DNA of 64,000 bases from Pseudomonas putida. GTDB lineage: Bacteria > Pseudomonadota > Gammaproteobacteria > Pseudomonadales > Pseudomonadaceae. The stretch spans positions 1-64,000 of the forward strand of contig NZ_JANHLE010000019.1 in the NCBI RefSeq assembly GCF_028682475.1, read 5' to 3'. A model generated the notes under the pieces. That model had not been told where the DNA came from. It was given only the letters and a program-made list of their open reading frames with translations, and made no database searches. The position numbers and the translations under genes are program-made. Positions within the stretch are counted from its first letter, which is position 1. Every line of letters begins with the position of its first letter. Of this stretch, positions 34,363 to 43,261 are shown piece after piece.

Positions 34363-35220
34363 ATGACCAGCCTCATCGTCGCCGCTACCCTCGCCGCGTT
34401 TGTCATCATCACCTTGTTCAAAGGGGTGCGCATCGTGCCTCAGGGCGAGGAGTGGATCGTCGAGCGCCTGGGTCGCTACCACGCCACCCTCAAGCCCGGC
34501 CTGAACATCGTCATTCCCTACATGGACGTGGTCGCCTACCGCCTGCCGACCAAGGACATCATCCTCGACGTGCAGCAACAGGAAATCATCACCCGCGACA
34601 ACGCGGTCATCGTCGCCAATGCGCTGTGCTTCGCCAAGGTCGTCGACCCGCAGAAAGCTGCCTACGGCGTGCAGGATTTCACTTACGCGGTCACCAGCCT
34701 GACCATGACCTCGCTGCGCGCCATTGTCGGTGCCATGGACCTGGACGAAGCACTCTCCAGCCGCGAACAGATCAAGGCGCGGCTGCGCGAAGCGATGTCG
34801 GAGCAGACTGAAGACTGGGGCGTGACCGTACGCTCGGTGGAGATCCAGGACATCAAACCGTCGGAAAACATGCAGTCGGCCATGGAACGCCAGGCCGCTG
34901 CCGAGCGTGAACGTAAAGCCGACGTCACCCGTGCCGAAGGTGCCAAGCAGGCCGCCATTCTCGAAGCCGAAGCCCGCCTGCAATCGGCCAAGCTGGATGC
35001 CGAAGCGCAGATCAACCTGGCCGAAGCCTCGGCCCGCTCGATCACCCTGGTCAGGGACGCAGTTGGCAGCGAGATCACCCCGGCGATGTACTTGCTGGGC
35101 GAACGCTACATCGGTGCGATGGAAAACCTGGCCGGCAGCGACAACGCCAAAGTCGTGGTGCTCCCGGCTGACCTGCAGGAAACCGTGCGTGGTTTGATGG
35201 GCCGCAACAAGGCTGTTTGA
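34363..35220 (+). CDS. SPFH/stomatin-like membrane protein (QmcA-like)
   Basis: 285 residues. One N-terminal membrane helix (about 2-20), the SPFH domain (about 25-190, with GLNIVIPYMDVVAYRLPTKD), then a coiled-coil (about 195-240, ERQAAAERERKADVTRAEGA) rich in Ala/Glu/Lys. Members form ring-like oligomers on the inner membrane and modulate proteases or membrane order. Co-transcribed with nfeD; a strong terminator follows. Confidence 0.9.
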   Translation: MTSLIVAATLAAFVIITLFKGVRIVPQGEEWIVERLGRYHATLKPGLNIVIPYMDVVAYRLPTKDIILDVQQQEIITRDNAVIVANALCFAKVVDPQKAAYGVQDFTYAVTSLTMTSLRAIVGAMDLDEALSSREQIKARLREAMSEQTEDWGVTVRSVEIQDIKPSENMQSAMERQAAAERERKADVTRAEGAKQAAILEAEARLQSAKLDAEAQINLAEASARSITLVRDAVGSEITPAMYLLGERYIGAMENLAGSDNAKVVVLPADLQETVRGLMGRNKAV

Positions 35221-35236
35221 CCCTCAGCTACAGTGT

Positions 35237-35281
35237 AAAAGCCGGGCCCATGCGACACTTCATCGCATGCCCGGCTTTTTT
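35237..35281 (+). terminator. Terminator of the nfeD-stomatin operon
   Basis: AAAAGCCGGGC...GCCCGGCTTTT with an inner ATGCG/CGCAT extension forms a 16-bp stem with a two-base bulge, followed by T residues. It starts 17 bases after the stomatin stop. Confidence 0.93.
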
Positions 35282-35298
35282 ACATATACTTGCAACTC

Positions 35299-35312
35299 TG
35301 GCTAAATAGCCA
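35299..35312. promoter_or_regulatory. Palindrome before the copper block (possible operator)
   Basis: TGGCTA-AA-TAGCCA, a perfect 6-bp inverted repeat, lies 28 bases before the first DUF2946 gene and just after AT-rich DNA (TACATATACTTGCAA). Position suits an operator of the copper block, but it does not match a regulator consensus I know. Confidence 0.35.
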
Positions 35313-35339
35313 TCATTCGATTCCTGACCGGATCTCTCC

Positions 35340-35726
35340 ATGCCATCACATCGGCTTGCCCATGCCTGGATCGCCTGCTTTGCAGTGCTGTTCAATCTGC
35401 TGGCCATGCCGTTGTCCGCTGCCGCGCCAAAAAGCCAGAGCGAACAATTGCTCTGGGGCGCGTTCTGCTCCACTGGCGGCACCAAGCTGATCGCCATTTC
35501 TCTAGGCTCGCCGGACGGCAGCCAACAGAACGATGATCACTCGACCATGCAGCATTGCTGGTGCTGTTCCGGCGCTGCGCCGCTGCTGGCGCTGCCTGGG
35601 CACGCTCCACGCTTGCTGCTGCCGGCCCAGGACTTTGCCCGCCCTCAGGTGCTGCTCAGCGCCAACCAGCCGACCCCGCGTCAACTGTGGCCGGAGCTCA
35701 ATCCTCGCGCCTCCCCTCTGGTCTGA
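35340..35726 (+). CDS. DUF2946 family protein (first copy)
   Basis: 128 residues with an N-terminal signal or membrane segment (AWIACFAVLFNLLAMPLSAAA, residues 9-29). The central HCWCCSGAAP and nearby HSTMQ give a Cys/His/Met-rich patch typical of DUF2946, a small family found beside copper-handling genes. Role unproven; periplasmic copper binding is a reasonable inference. First gene of the copper block, 47 bases before PCu(A)C. Confidence 0.8.
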   Translation: MPSHRLAHAWIACFAVLFNLLAMPLSAAAPKSQSEQLLWGAFCSTGGTKLIAISLGSPDGSQQNDDHSTMQHCWCCSGAAPLLALPGHAPRLLLPAQDFARPQVLLSANQPTPRQLWPELNPRASPLV

Positions 35727-35773
35727 TTTCACTACGCTCACCGTTGCGAACCTGAATCGACTGGAGAATCACC

Positions 35774-36244
35774 ATGTTCAAGAACGCCCTGCTGCTGGCT
35801 GCCCTGTTGCTGCCGGCAACCTTTGCCACTGCCCACGAATACACCAAGGGTGACCTGCATATCGCCCATCCGTGGTCGCAGGAACTGCCGCCCAACGCGC
35901 CTAACGTTGCCGCCTACTTCGTCGTCCACAACAACGGCACGAGCGCCGATACGTTGCTCAGTGTCGACAGCCCGATCAGTGACGATGCCCAGCTGCATGA
36001 GCATGTGCACAAAGACGGCTTGATGAAAATGCAGCAGGTGCAGAGCGTCGAAGTGGCCCCTGGCAAAGACCTGGTGTTCGCCCCCGGTGCCTACCACGTG
36101 ATGCTGATGCAACCCAAGGACCGCAGCCTGCTCACCGACGGCAAACATTTCCCGTTGACCCTGCATTTCAAGAACGCCGGCGATATCACCGTCGACGTCG
36201 CCGTGCAGAAGCAAGCGCCCGAGGACGCTGCACACAGCCACTGA
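35774..36244 (+). CDS. Periplasmic copper chaperone PCu(A)C
   Basis: 156 residues with a signal peptide (MFKNALLLAALLLPATFATA). The copper site is visible with exact family spacing: a His (in LHEHVH), ten residues, Met (KMQQ), 21 residues, then HVM in AYHVMLM, i.e. H-x10-M-x21-HxM. PCu(A)C binds Cu(I)/Cu(II) in the periplasm and delivers it to cytochrome oxidase or other acceptors. The C-terminus ends HSH and may bind more metal. Sits between two DUF2946 genes. Confidence 0.92.
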   Translation: MFKNALLLAALLLPATFATAHEYTKGDLHIAHPWSQELPPNAPNVAAYFVVHNNGTSADTLLSVDSPISDDAQLHEHVHKDGLMKMQQVQSVEVAPGKDLVFAPGAYHVMLMQPKDRSLLTDGKHFPLTLHFKNAGDITVDVAVQKQAPEDAAHSH

Positions 36245-36263
36245 CCGCTGAACGCTGCTCACC

Positions 36264-36704
36264 ATGAGCATCGCCCGCAGCAGCCTCAGCCGCCCCGCGC
36301 GCCCTGATTCAAGAAGGGTTCGCGGCAGCTGGTTGAGCCTGTTCGCCATGTTGATGATCTTTATCGGCCCACTGGTTTCCCAGTCGATGCCGATGGATCA
36401 CCGTGCCCTGTCGAAAGACATGGGCATGGGCATGAGCATGGCAATGTCCATGGACAGCAGCGCTGATTGCCATGGCGACAGCCCTCACAACAGCAATCCC
36501 TCGCTGCATGTGATCTGGGAGAAATGTGGCTACTGCAGCCTGTTCTTCCACTGCCCGGCACTGCCTCAGGCCCTGAGCCTGCTCAATACCGAGGCAGCCC
36601 CCGCCACCAGCACCCTGATCGTCCACACTCGCCAGGGCCATGCCCGGCAGCCCGTTTTCCCCGGGGCCCGGACCCGCGCGCCACCGCCCTTCATCGTCGT
36701 CTGA
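36264..36704 (+). CDS. DUF2946 family protein (second copy), Met/His-rich
   Basis: 146 residues. A hydrophobic segment at about 24-40 (LSLFAMLMIFIGPLVSQS) is followed by a strikingly Met-rich run (DMGMGMSMAMSMDSS, about 52-66), CHGDSPH and WEKCGYCSLFFHC. The Met, Cys and His content suggests copper binding outside the cytoplasm. It is a diverged relative of the gene at 35340. 19 bases after PCu(A)C, so co-transcribed. Confidence 0.82.
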   Translation: MSIARSSLSRPARPDSRRVRGSWLSLFAMLMIFIGPLVSQSMPMDHRALSKDMGMGMSMAMSMDSSADCHGDSPHNSNPSLHVIWEKCGYCSLFFHCPALPQALSLLNTEAAPATSTLIVHTRQGHARQPVFPGARTRAPPPFIVV

Positions 36705-36783
36705 ACACACACTTCGCACTCAAGGCTCGGCCCTGCGCCGCTGACTTTGTGTGCCCTCATGACTGATCGATGTTGGAATCACT

Positions 36784-38850
36784 ATGTCCAGCTGTACTGC
36801 TGTCTTTCGTTTGTCCCAGCGTGGGACCCTCGCCGTGATCTGCGGCACCCTGCTCAGCCCCTTCGCCCTGGCCGCCGGCCAGGCGGTTGACGAACACGCT
36901 CACGACAACGCCGAACTGAGCCCGACGGTAATCACCGCCGTCGCCCCCAGCTCACCACTGACCATCGTCACCAACCCCAAGGACCCGCGCCAACCGGTGC
37001 CAGCCAGCGATGGCGCCGACTACCTGAAAACCATCCCCGGCTTTTCCGCGATCCGCGCTGGCGGCACCAATGGCGACCCGGTACTGCGTGGCATGTTCGG
37101 CTCACGCCTGAACATCCTCACCAACGGCGGCGTGATGCTCGGTGCCTGCCCCAACCGGATGGACGCCCCCACCTCCTACATCTCGCCGGAAACCTATGAC
37201 CGCCTGACGGTGATCAAAGGCCCGCAAAGCGTGATCTGGGGCCCGGGCGCATCGGCCGGGACCATCCTCTTTGACCGCGACCCGGAGAAATTCGGCGAGC
37301 TGGGCAGCCGGGTCAACGCCAGCCTGCTGGCCGGTTCCAACGGGCGCTTCGACAAGGTCGTCGACACGGCTGCGGGCAACCAGCTGGGTTATGTGCGCTT
37401 TGTCGGCAACCAGTCGCACTCGGATGATTACGAAGACGGCAATGGCGACACCGTGCCGTCGCGCTGGGACAAATGGAACGGCGATGTCGCCCTGGGCTGG
37501 ACCCCCGATGCCGACACGCTGGTGGAGCTCACAGCCGGCAAGGGTGACGGTGAAGCCCGCTACGCCGGGCGTGGCATGGACGGCTCGCAGTTCAAGCGCG
37601 AAAGCCTCGGCCTGCGCTTTGAGAAGTCCAATATCGGCGAGGTCTGGGACAAGCTCGAAGCCCAGGTCTACTACAACTACGCCGACCATGTGATGGACAA
37701 CTACAGCCTGCGCACACCCTCGGGCACGGGGATGATGGGCATGCCGATGGTCAGCAACGTCGACCGCCGCACCCTCGGTGGCCGGGTCAAGGGCACCTGG
37801 CGCTGGAGCGAGCTGCAGCTGATCGCCGGCGTCGATGCACAGACCAACGAGCACCGCCAGCGCGGCGGCATGGGCATCGATGTGCACAAGGAGATGCCCT
37901 GGACCAAAGACGCCGACTTCCACAACTACGGCATGTTCGGTGAACTGACCTGGTACGCCGCCGAGCAGGATCGCCTGATCAGCGGTGCACGCCTGGATCG
38001 CGCCTCGGCCAAAGACTATCGGGAAACCAGCGCCACCAACGGCGATACCCGCGCCGACACCCTGCCCAGCGGTTTTGTCCGCTACGAGCATGACCTCGTC
38101 GAGATCCCCGCCACCACCTACGTCGGCCTCGGCCACGCCGAACGCTTCCCGGATTACTGGGAGCTGTTTTCGCCCAAATCGGGGCCAGCCGGTTCGGTCA
38201 ATGCTTTCGACAGCATCAAGCCGGAGAAAACCACCCAGCTGGACTTCGGTATCCAGTACCAGACCGAAGACCTGCAGGCCTGGGCCTCGGGCTATGTCGG
38301 ACAGGTGCGCGATTACATCCTGTTCTACTACCCCACCAACAGCATGGGCAAATCCAGCTCCCAGGCGCAGAACATCGACGCGCGCATCATGGGTGGTGAA
38401 CTGGGCGCAGCCTATATGTTGACCTCCAACTGGAAAGCCGACGCCACCCTGGCCTACGCTTGGGGCAAGAACAGCAGTGATGGCACGGCGCTGCCACAAA
38501 TGCCGCCTCTGGAGAGTCGCCTGGGACTGACCTACAGCCGTGACAACTGGAGTGCCGGGGCTTTGTGGCGGGTCGTCGCGGAGCAGAACCGCGTGGCCGA
38601 AAACTACGGCAACGTGGTCGGCAAGGACTATGAGAAGAGCGCGGGCTTCGGGGTGTTCTCACTCAATGGCAGCTACAAGGTCAGCCAGCACCTGAAGCTC
38701 AGTGCCGGAGTCGACAACCTGTTCGACAAGGCCTACGCCGAGCACCTGAACCTGGCGGGCAATGCCGGCTTTGGCTATCCCGCGAGCGATCCACAGGCCA
38801 TCAATGAGCCGGGGCGCACGCTCTGGACCAAGGTCGACCTGAGTTTCTGA
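36784..38850 (+). CDS. oprC: TonB-dependent copper receptor, OprC-like
   Basis: 688 residues: signal peptide, plug domain (about 45-170, LKTIPGFSAIRAGGTNGDPV, VIKGPQSVIWGPGASAGTIL) and a 22-strand barrel ending in an aromatic residue (VDLSF). C122 and M126 in ACPNRMD reproduce the Cys-x3-Met pair that binds copper in P. aeruginosa OprC. It imports copper through the outer membrane with TonB energy. Its place after PCu(A)C and DUF2946 supports the copper call. A terminator follows. Confidence 0.92.
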   Translation: MSSCTAVFRLSQRGTLAVICGTLLSPFALAAGQAVDEHAHDNAELSPTVITAVAPSSPLTIVTNPKDPRQPVPASDGADYLKTIPGFSAIRAGGTNGDPVLRGMFGSRLNILTNGGVMLGACPNRMDAPTSYISPETYDRLTVIKGPQSVIWGPGASAGTILFDRDPEKFGELGSRVNASLLAGSNGRFDKVVDTAAGNQLGYVRFVGNQSHSDDYEDGNGDTVPSRWDKWNGDVALGWTPDADTLVELTAGKGDGEARYAGRGMDGSQFKRESLGLRFEKSNIGEVWDKLEAQVYYNYADHVMDNYSLRTPSGTGMMGMPMVSNVDRRTLGGRVKGTWRWSELQLIAGVDAQTNEHRQRGGMGIDVHKEMPWTKDADFHNYGMFGELTWYAAEQDRLISGARLDRASAKDYRETSATNGDTRADTLPSGFVRYEHDLVEIPATTYVGLGHAERFPDYWELFSPKSGPAGSVNAFDSIKPEKTTQLDFGIQYQTEDLQAWASGYVGQVRDYILFYYPTNSMGKSSSQAQNIDARIMGGELGAAYMLTSNWKADATLAYAWGKNSSDGTALPQMPPLESRLGLTYSRDNWSAGALWRVVAEQNRVAENYGNVVGKDYEKSAGFGVFSLNGSYKVSQHLKLSAGVDNLFDKAYAEHLNLAGNAGFGYPASDPQAINEPGRTLWTKVDLSF

Positions 38851-38861
38851 TCCATTACCGG

Positions 38862-38886
38862 GGCGCGATCATCGATCGCGCCTTTT
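38862..38886 (+). terminator. Terminator after oprC
   Basis: GGCGCGATC-ATC-GATCGCGCC, a perfect 9-bp stem, followed by TTTT. It lies 11 bases after the oprC stop and 22 bases before the PepSY gene, so read-through into that gene is likely partial. Confidence 0.8.
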
Positions 38887-38908
38887 CTGCACAACATGGG
38901 AGCACACC

Positions 38909-40270
38909 ATGAGCAAACCGCCGATTAGTTTCTACAACCTGGCCTGGCGTTGGCACTTTTATGCGGGGCTGTTCGTCGCCCCGTTCATGATCCTCCTGGC
39001 GATCACCGGGATCATCTACCTGTTCAAGCCGCAGCTCGATCCCTTGCTCTACCGCGACCTGATGGTGGTCGAGGCCGGGCACCACACGCAAAGCGCTGAC
39101 AGCTTGCTCAAGCAGGTGCATGAGGCCTACCCCAAAGGCCAGGTCAGCCAGTACCTGCCAGCCGTGGCCGCTGACCGCAGCGCGCAGTTCGTGGTCAAGG
39201 ATGCAGGCCGTGAACTGAATGTGTTCATCAACCCCTATGACGGCGCCCTGCTGGGCGAGCAGGACGCGAAAAACAACCTGCAAGCGGTCGCCCGCGCCCT
39301 GCATGGCGAGTTGATGATCGGCACCGTCGGCGACCGTCTGGTGGAACTGGCCGCTGGCTGGGGCATCGTCCTGGTGGTCTCCGGCCTGTACCTCTGGTGG
39401 CCGCGCGGCAAGCGTTCGGCCGGCGTGCTCTGGCCACGCCTGAATGCCCGCGGACGCCTGCTCTGGCGTGACCTGCATGCCGTCACCGGATTCTGGGGTT
39501 CGGCCCTGCTGCTGTTGATGTTGCTCAGCGGCATGACCTGGACCGGCTTCTGGGGCGCCAAGTACGCCGATGTGTGGAACACCTTCCCGGCAACGATGTG
39601 GAACGATGTGCCGAAGTCCGATCAACAGGCCCGCGAACTCAACAGTGCTACTCGCCAGACCGTGCCCTGGGCGATGGAAAACACGCCGATGCCGCAGTCC
39701 GGCGCCCATGCCGAACATGCCGGGCACAGCATGGGTGCAAGTGCACCCGCCGCCCCGCAGGTCAGCCTGCAACAAATCCAGGAGCTGGCCAGCACCCGCG
39801 CGGTCGAACCGGGTTACAGCATCACCCTGCCGACCAGCGCCGGCGGCGTGTACACCATTGCCGTGTTCGCCGACGATCCGCGCAATGACGCCACCCTGCA
39901 TGTCGACCAGTACACCGGCAAGGTCCTGGTGGATGTGCGCTGGCAGGATTACAACAACGTCGCCCGCGCCACCGAGCTTGGGGTGATGCTGCATGAAGGC
40001 AAGATGTTCGGCCCGCTCAATCAGATCATCATCCTGGTGGTGTGCCTGATGATTCTGCTCGGTTCGGTCAGCGGTCTGGTGATGTGGTGGAAGCGCCGCC
40101 CTGAAGGCGGACTGGGTGTGCCGCCGTTGCGGCACGACCTGCCGAAATGGAAAACCGCGATTGTGATCATGGTTGCCCTGGGCGTGGCGTTTCCGCTGGT
40201 GGGCGTTTCGCTGCTGGCCGTTTGGGTGCTGGACTGGGGAGTGTTGTCGCGAAGACTGCAGAGCGCCTGA
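38909..40270 (+). CDS. PepSY-associated TM helix protein (PiuB-like)
   Basis: 453 residues with four main membrane helices (about 20-40, 145-165, 190-215, 375-400, plus 420-445) separated by two periplasmic PepSY-type regions. A His-rich stretch lies at about 268-280 (AHAEHAGHSMG), plausible for metal binding. Related proteins (PiuB) are linked to TonB receptors and may be ferric- or cupric-siderophore reductases. Here the link is to the OprC-like receptor just upstream, so cupric reduction at the inner membrane is my inference. Confidence 0.83.
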   Translation: MSKPPISFYNLAWRWHFYAGLFVAPFMILLAITGIIYLFKPQLDPLLYRDLMVVEAGHHTQSADSLLKQVHEAYPKGQVSQYLPAVAADRSAQFVVKDAGRELNVFINPYDGALLGEQDAKNNLQAVARALHGELMIGTVGDRLVELAAGWGIVLVVSGLYLWWPRGKRSAGVLWPRLNARGRLLWRDLHAVTGFWGSALLLLMLLSGMTWTGFWGAKYADVWNTFPATMWNDVPKSDQQARELNSATRQTVPWAMENTPMPQSGAHAEHAGHSMGASAPAAPQVSLQQIQELASTRAVEPGYSITLPTSAGGVYTIAVFADDPRNDATLHVDQYTGKVLVDVRWQDYNNVARATELGVMLHEGKMFGPLNQIIILVVCLMILLGSVSGLVMWWKRRPEGGLGVPPLRHDLPKWKTAIVIMVALGVAFPLVGVSLLAVWVLDWGVLSRRLQSA

Positions 40271-40290
40271 TTTCTGGGATGGCAGTCTCC

Positions 40291-40362
40291 GGTGGGAGCG
40301 GGCTTGCCCCGCGATGCGATGCGGCTGACAAACCGCAATCGCGGGGCAAGCCCGCTCCCACC
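40291..40362. repeat. REP pair (type I) after the PepSY gene
   Basis: Inverted copies at 40291-40315 and 40338-40362 with GCGAT ends inward, gap 22 bases, the same geometry as the pairs at 18577 and 32567. Confidence 0.9.
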
Positions 40363-40411
40363 GATTGCCCACCCGCTGCTAACATACGCGCCCGCTTCCG
40401 ACAGGACTGTC

Positions 40412-41200
40412 ATGAGTACCCTGAGCATCAGCGACCTGCACTGGTCGCCCCTGGGCCACGGCCATTGTCATCACCAGTTCCAGCTGCGCGCGGTCGATCT
40501 GCAGGTCAGGGCGGGGGAATTCGTCGGCCTGATCGGCCCCAACGGCAGTGGTAAGACCAGCCTGCTGCGCTGTGCTTATCGCTTCAACAAGCCCGAGCGT
40601 GGCCAGGTGCGTCTGGATGAACATGACCTGTGGCGGCAATCGCCGCGCTGGTGCGCCCAGCGTATCGCCGTGGTCCTCCAGGAGTTTCCCGATGCCTTCG
40701 GCCTCAACGTCGAAGAAGTGGTCGCCATGGGCCGTACCCCGCACAAGGGCCTGTTCGACGGCGACAATGACGAGGACCGCCAGTTGGTCAAAGCGGCGCT
40801 GCTCGCGGTCGGCCTGCAGGGCTTCGACGACCACGCCTTTGCCAGCCTGTCGGGCGGTGAAAAACAGCGGGTGATCCTCGCCCGGGCGCTGGTTCAGCAA
40901 CCGCAGCTGTTGATCCTCGACGAGCCGACCAACCACCTCGACCCGCGCTATCAGCTGGAACTATTGCAACAGGTGCGCCGCCTGGGCATCGGCACGCTGG
41001 CGAGCATTCATGACCTGAACCTGGCGGCCGCCTTCTGCGATCGCCTGTACGTTCTCGACCATGGGCGCATTGTCGCCAACGGCACGCCAAGCGAAGTGCT
41101 CACCACCGAGCTGCTGCACGATGTTTTTGGTGTGCAGGCACTGATCGACCGTCACCCACTCGCCGACCACCCACGCCTTACCTGGATAACCCAGCGATGA
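40412..41200 (+). CDS. ABC importer ATP-binding protein (FecE/BtuD type)
   Basis: 262 residues from ATG 40412; the frame is open into the REP pair but the domain starts here. Walker A GPNGSGKTS, Q-loop VVLQEF, signature LSGGEKQR, Walker B LLILDEPTNHLD and switch SIHDLN are intact. It powers import of an iron-siderophore, heme or corrinoid complex through the permease encoded at 42141. Stop overlaps the binding-protein start (ATGA). Confidence 0.92.
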   Translation: MSTLSISDLHWSPLGHGHCHHQFQLRAVDLQVRAGEFVGLIGPNGSGKTSLLRCAYRFNKPERGQVRLDEHDLWRQSPRWCAQRIAVVLQEFPDAFGLNVEEVVAMGRTPHKGLFDGDNDEDRQLVKAALLAVGLQGFDDHAFASLSGGEKQRVILARALVQQPQLLILDEPTNHLDPRYQLELLQQVRRLGIGTLASIHDLNLAAAFCDRLYVLDHGRIVANGTPSEVLTTELLHDVFGVQALIDRHPLADHPRLTWITQR

Positions 41201-42144
41201 TTCGTACTACCCTGCTTCTGCTGCTGGGCCTGCTTGCCAGTACCAGCGTCTTCGCCGAGGCGAGCCAATACCCGTTGACCATCCAGAGCTGCAACCGTCA
41301 GGTGACCTTCAACAAGGCCCCCGAGCATGCCCTGAGCCATGACATCAACATGACCCAGATGATGCTCGCCCTCGGCCTGCGCCAGCGCATGGTCGGCTAC
41401 AGCGGGGTCAGCGGCTGGAAGGCGGTCACCCCTGAACTGCGCAAGGAACTCGACGGGCTGCCGGAACTGGCCAGCAAGTACCCGTCGGTGGAAACCCTGC
41501 TCAACGCCAATGTCGACTTCTTCTTCGCCGGCTGGGATTACGGCATGCGCGTCGGTGGCGACCTCACGCCACAGACCCTGGCGCCGCTGGACATCCCGGT
41601 GTACGAGCTGACCGAGTCCTGCGCCTTTGTCATGAAACGCCCGGCGGCCAGCCTCGACGATACCTACAACGACCTGCGCAACCTGGGGCGGATCTTCGAT
41701 GTACAGGAGCGCGCCGAGCAGCTGATCGGCCAGATGCAACAGCGCATCGCCGTCGTCCAGCAGCAACTGCCTGCACAGCGCCCACGAGTGTTCCTGTACG
41801 ACAGCGGTGAAGACCGCGCCATGACCTCCGGGCGCCTGGGCATGCCACAGGCACTGATCGATGCCGCCGGTGGCCGTAACGTCCTGGACGATATCGAGGC
41901 CAGCTGGACCCGGGTGAACTGGGAAAGCGTGGTCGAGCGCAACCCCGAGGTAATTGTCATCGTCGACTATGGCGAGATCAGCGCCGCGCAAAAACAGGCA
42001 TTCCTCGAACAGCACCCGGCCTTGCAGTCGGTATCGGCGATCCGCAACAAGCGCTTCGTGGTGATTCCTTACGTGGGCGCGACGCCGAGCCTGGAAAACG
42101 TCGAGGCCATCGAAGCCATCGCTGCAGGCCTGCACGACACATGA
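41197..42144 (+). CDS. ABC importer periplasmic binding protein (FecB/BtuF type)
   Basis: 315 residues with a signal peptide (LLLLLGLLASTSVFA). The fold has the TroA/BtuF two-lobed pattern with APEHALSHDINMTQMMLALG at the start of lobe 1 and FLYDSGEDRAMTSGRLGMPQ in lobe 2. Substrate unknown: iron-siderophore, heme, corrinoid or a metallophore are all possible. The location between the copper block and cycA does not decide it; the cobalamin genes are 8 kb away. Overlaps both neighbours by four bases. Confidence 0.88.
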   Translation: MIRTTLLLLLGLLASTSVFAEASQYPLTIQSCNRQVTFNKAPEHALSHDINMTQMMLALGLRQRMVGYSGVSGWKAVTPELRKELDGLPELASKYPSVETLLNANVDFFFAGWDYGMRVGGDLTPQTLAPLDIPVYELTESCAFVMKRPAASLDDTYNDLRNLGRIFDVQERAEQLIGQMQQRIAVVQQQLPAQRPRVFLYDSGEDRAMTSGRLGMPQALIDAAGGRNVLDDIEASWTRVNWESVVERNPEVIVIVDYGEISAAQKQAFLEQHPALQSVSAIRNKRFVVIPYVGATPSLENVEAIEAIAAGLHDT

Positions 42145-43151
42145 GTCGCTATCGTCTGCTGCTGCTCGGCCTGATCGGCCTGCTATTGGTGTCCTGCGTC
42201 GTGTCGCTGGGCTTTGGCGCGGCACCGGTTCCGGTTGAGGTGGTATGGCGGGTGCTATTGTTCAAGGTCTTCGGCGTCGCCCCGGAAACGCCGGCCTGGA
42301 GCACCGGCCAGGAACATATCGTCTGGCTGATCCGTGTGCCGCGCATGTTGCTGGCGGCCTTGGTTGGCGGCGGCCTGGCGATGATCGGTGCGGTGTTGCA
42401 GGCAGTGACACGCAACCCCCTGGCCGACCCGCACCTGCTCGGCGTGACCTCCGGTGCCACGCTTGGCGCGGTGCTGGTAGTACTGCACATCGGTGAAGTA
42501 CTCGGCCTGCTGACCTTGCCGTTGGCGGCCTTTATCGGCGCGCTGTGCAGCATGCTGCTGGTGCTGGCGATTGCCAGCCGCCATGGCCGCCTGGACAGCG
42601 ACCGCCTGCTGCTGTGCGGGGTGGCGGTGGCCTTTGTGATGATGGCCATCGCCAACCTGCTGCTGTTTCTTGGCGATCACCGCGCCAGTTCCGCGGTGAT
42701 GTTCTGGATGCTCGGTGGCCTGGGCCTGGCGCGCTGGGAGCTGCTGCCGATCCCGGCCATCAGCGTGTTGCTGGGCCTGACTCTGCTGCTGGGCATGGCC
42801 CGCGCCCTGAATGCGCTGATGGCTGGCGAACAGACGGCGGTGACCCTCGGTTTGAATGCCCGCTCGGTGCGTCTGCTGGCCTTCCTGATCTGCTCGTTGC
42901 TGACCGGCGTGCTGGTGGCGATCAGTGGCTCGATCGGTTTTGTCGGCCTGATGGTCCCGCACATTGCCCGACGCCTGGTCGGTGCCGAACACACCCGCCT
43001 GCTCCCGGTGTGCCTACTGCTCGGCAGCCTGTTCCTGATCTGGGTCGATGTTGCCGCGCGCACGCTGATCTCGCCGGAAGACTTGCCCATCGGCATCGCC
43101 ACTGCCGCCATCGGCGGTCTGTTCTTTATTGGCCTGATGCGCAAGCGTTGA
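42141..43151 (+). CDS. ABC importer permease (FecCD family)
   Basis: 336 residues, very hydrophobic, about ten membrane helices. FecCD hallmarks: VPRMLLAALVGGGLAMIGAV near the N-terminus, NPLADPHLLGVTSGA, and FVGLMVPHIARRLVG near residue 270. Forms the homodimeric channel of the importer with the ATPase and binding protein upstream. Four-base overlap with the binding-protein gene makes one three-gene operon. Confidence 0.93.
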   Translation: MSRYRLLLLGLIGLLLVSCVVSLGFGAAPVPVEVVWRVLLFKVFGVAPETPAWSTGQEHIVWLIRVPRMLLAALVGGGLAMIGAVLQAVTRNPLADPHLLGVTSGATLGAVLVVLHIGEVLGLLTLPLAAFIGALCSMLLVLAIASRHGRLDSDRLLLCGVAVAFVMMAIANLLLFLGDHRASSAVMFWMLGGLGLARWELLPIPAISVLLGLTLLLGMARALNALMAGEQTAVTLGLNARSVRLLAFLICSLLTGVLVAISGSIGFVGLMVPHIARRLVGAEHTRLLPVCLLLGSLFLIWVDVAARTLISPEDLPIGIATAAIGGLFFIGLMRKR

Positions 43152-43206
43152 TCATCGTCAACCACGCTTTGGTCTTGAGACGTATTGTCGCGGTTGCGCC
43201 AGGAAG

Positions 43207-43227
43207 GCGCGTGTTAGCCTAACGCGC
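43207..43227. promoter_or_regulatory. Inverted repeat upstream of cycA (possible operator)
   Basis: GCGCGTGTTAG-C-CTAACGCGC; the inner GTTAG-C-CTAAC is perfect and the outer GCGC arms match with a two-base bulge. It lies 34 bases before the cycA start. Confidence 0.35.
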
Positions 43228-43261
43228 ACAAGAGAACTGTATTGAACGGAATGCCTAGCCT

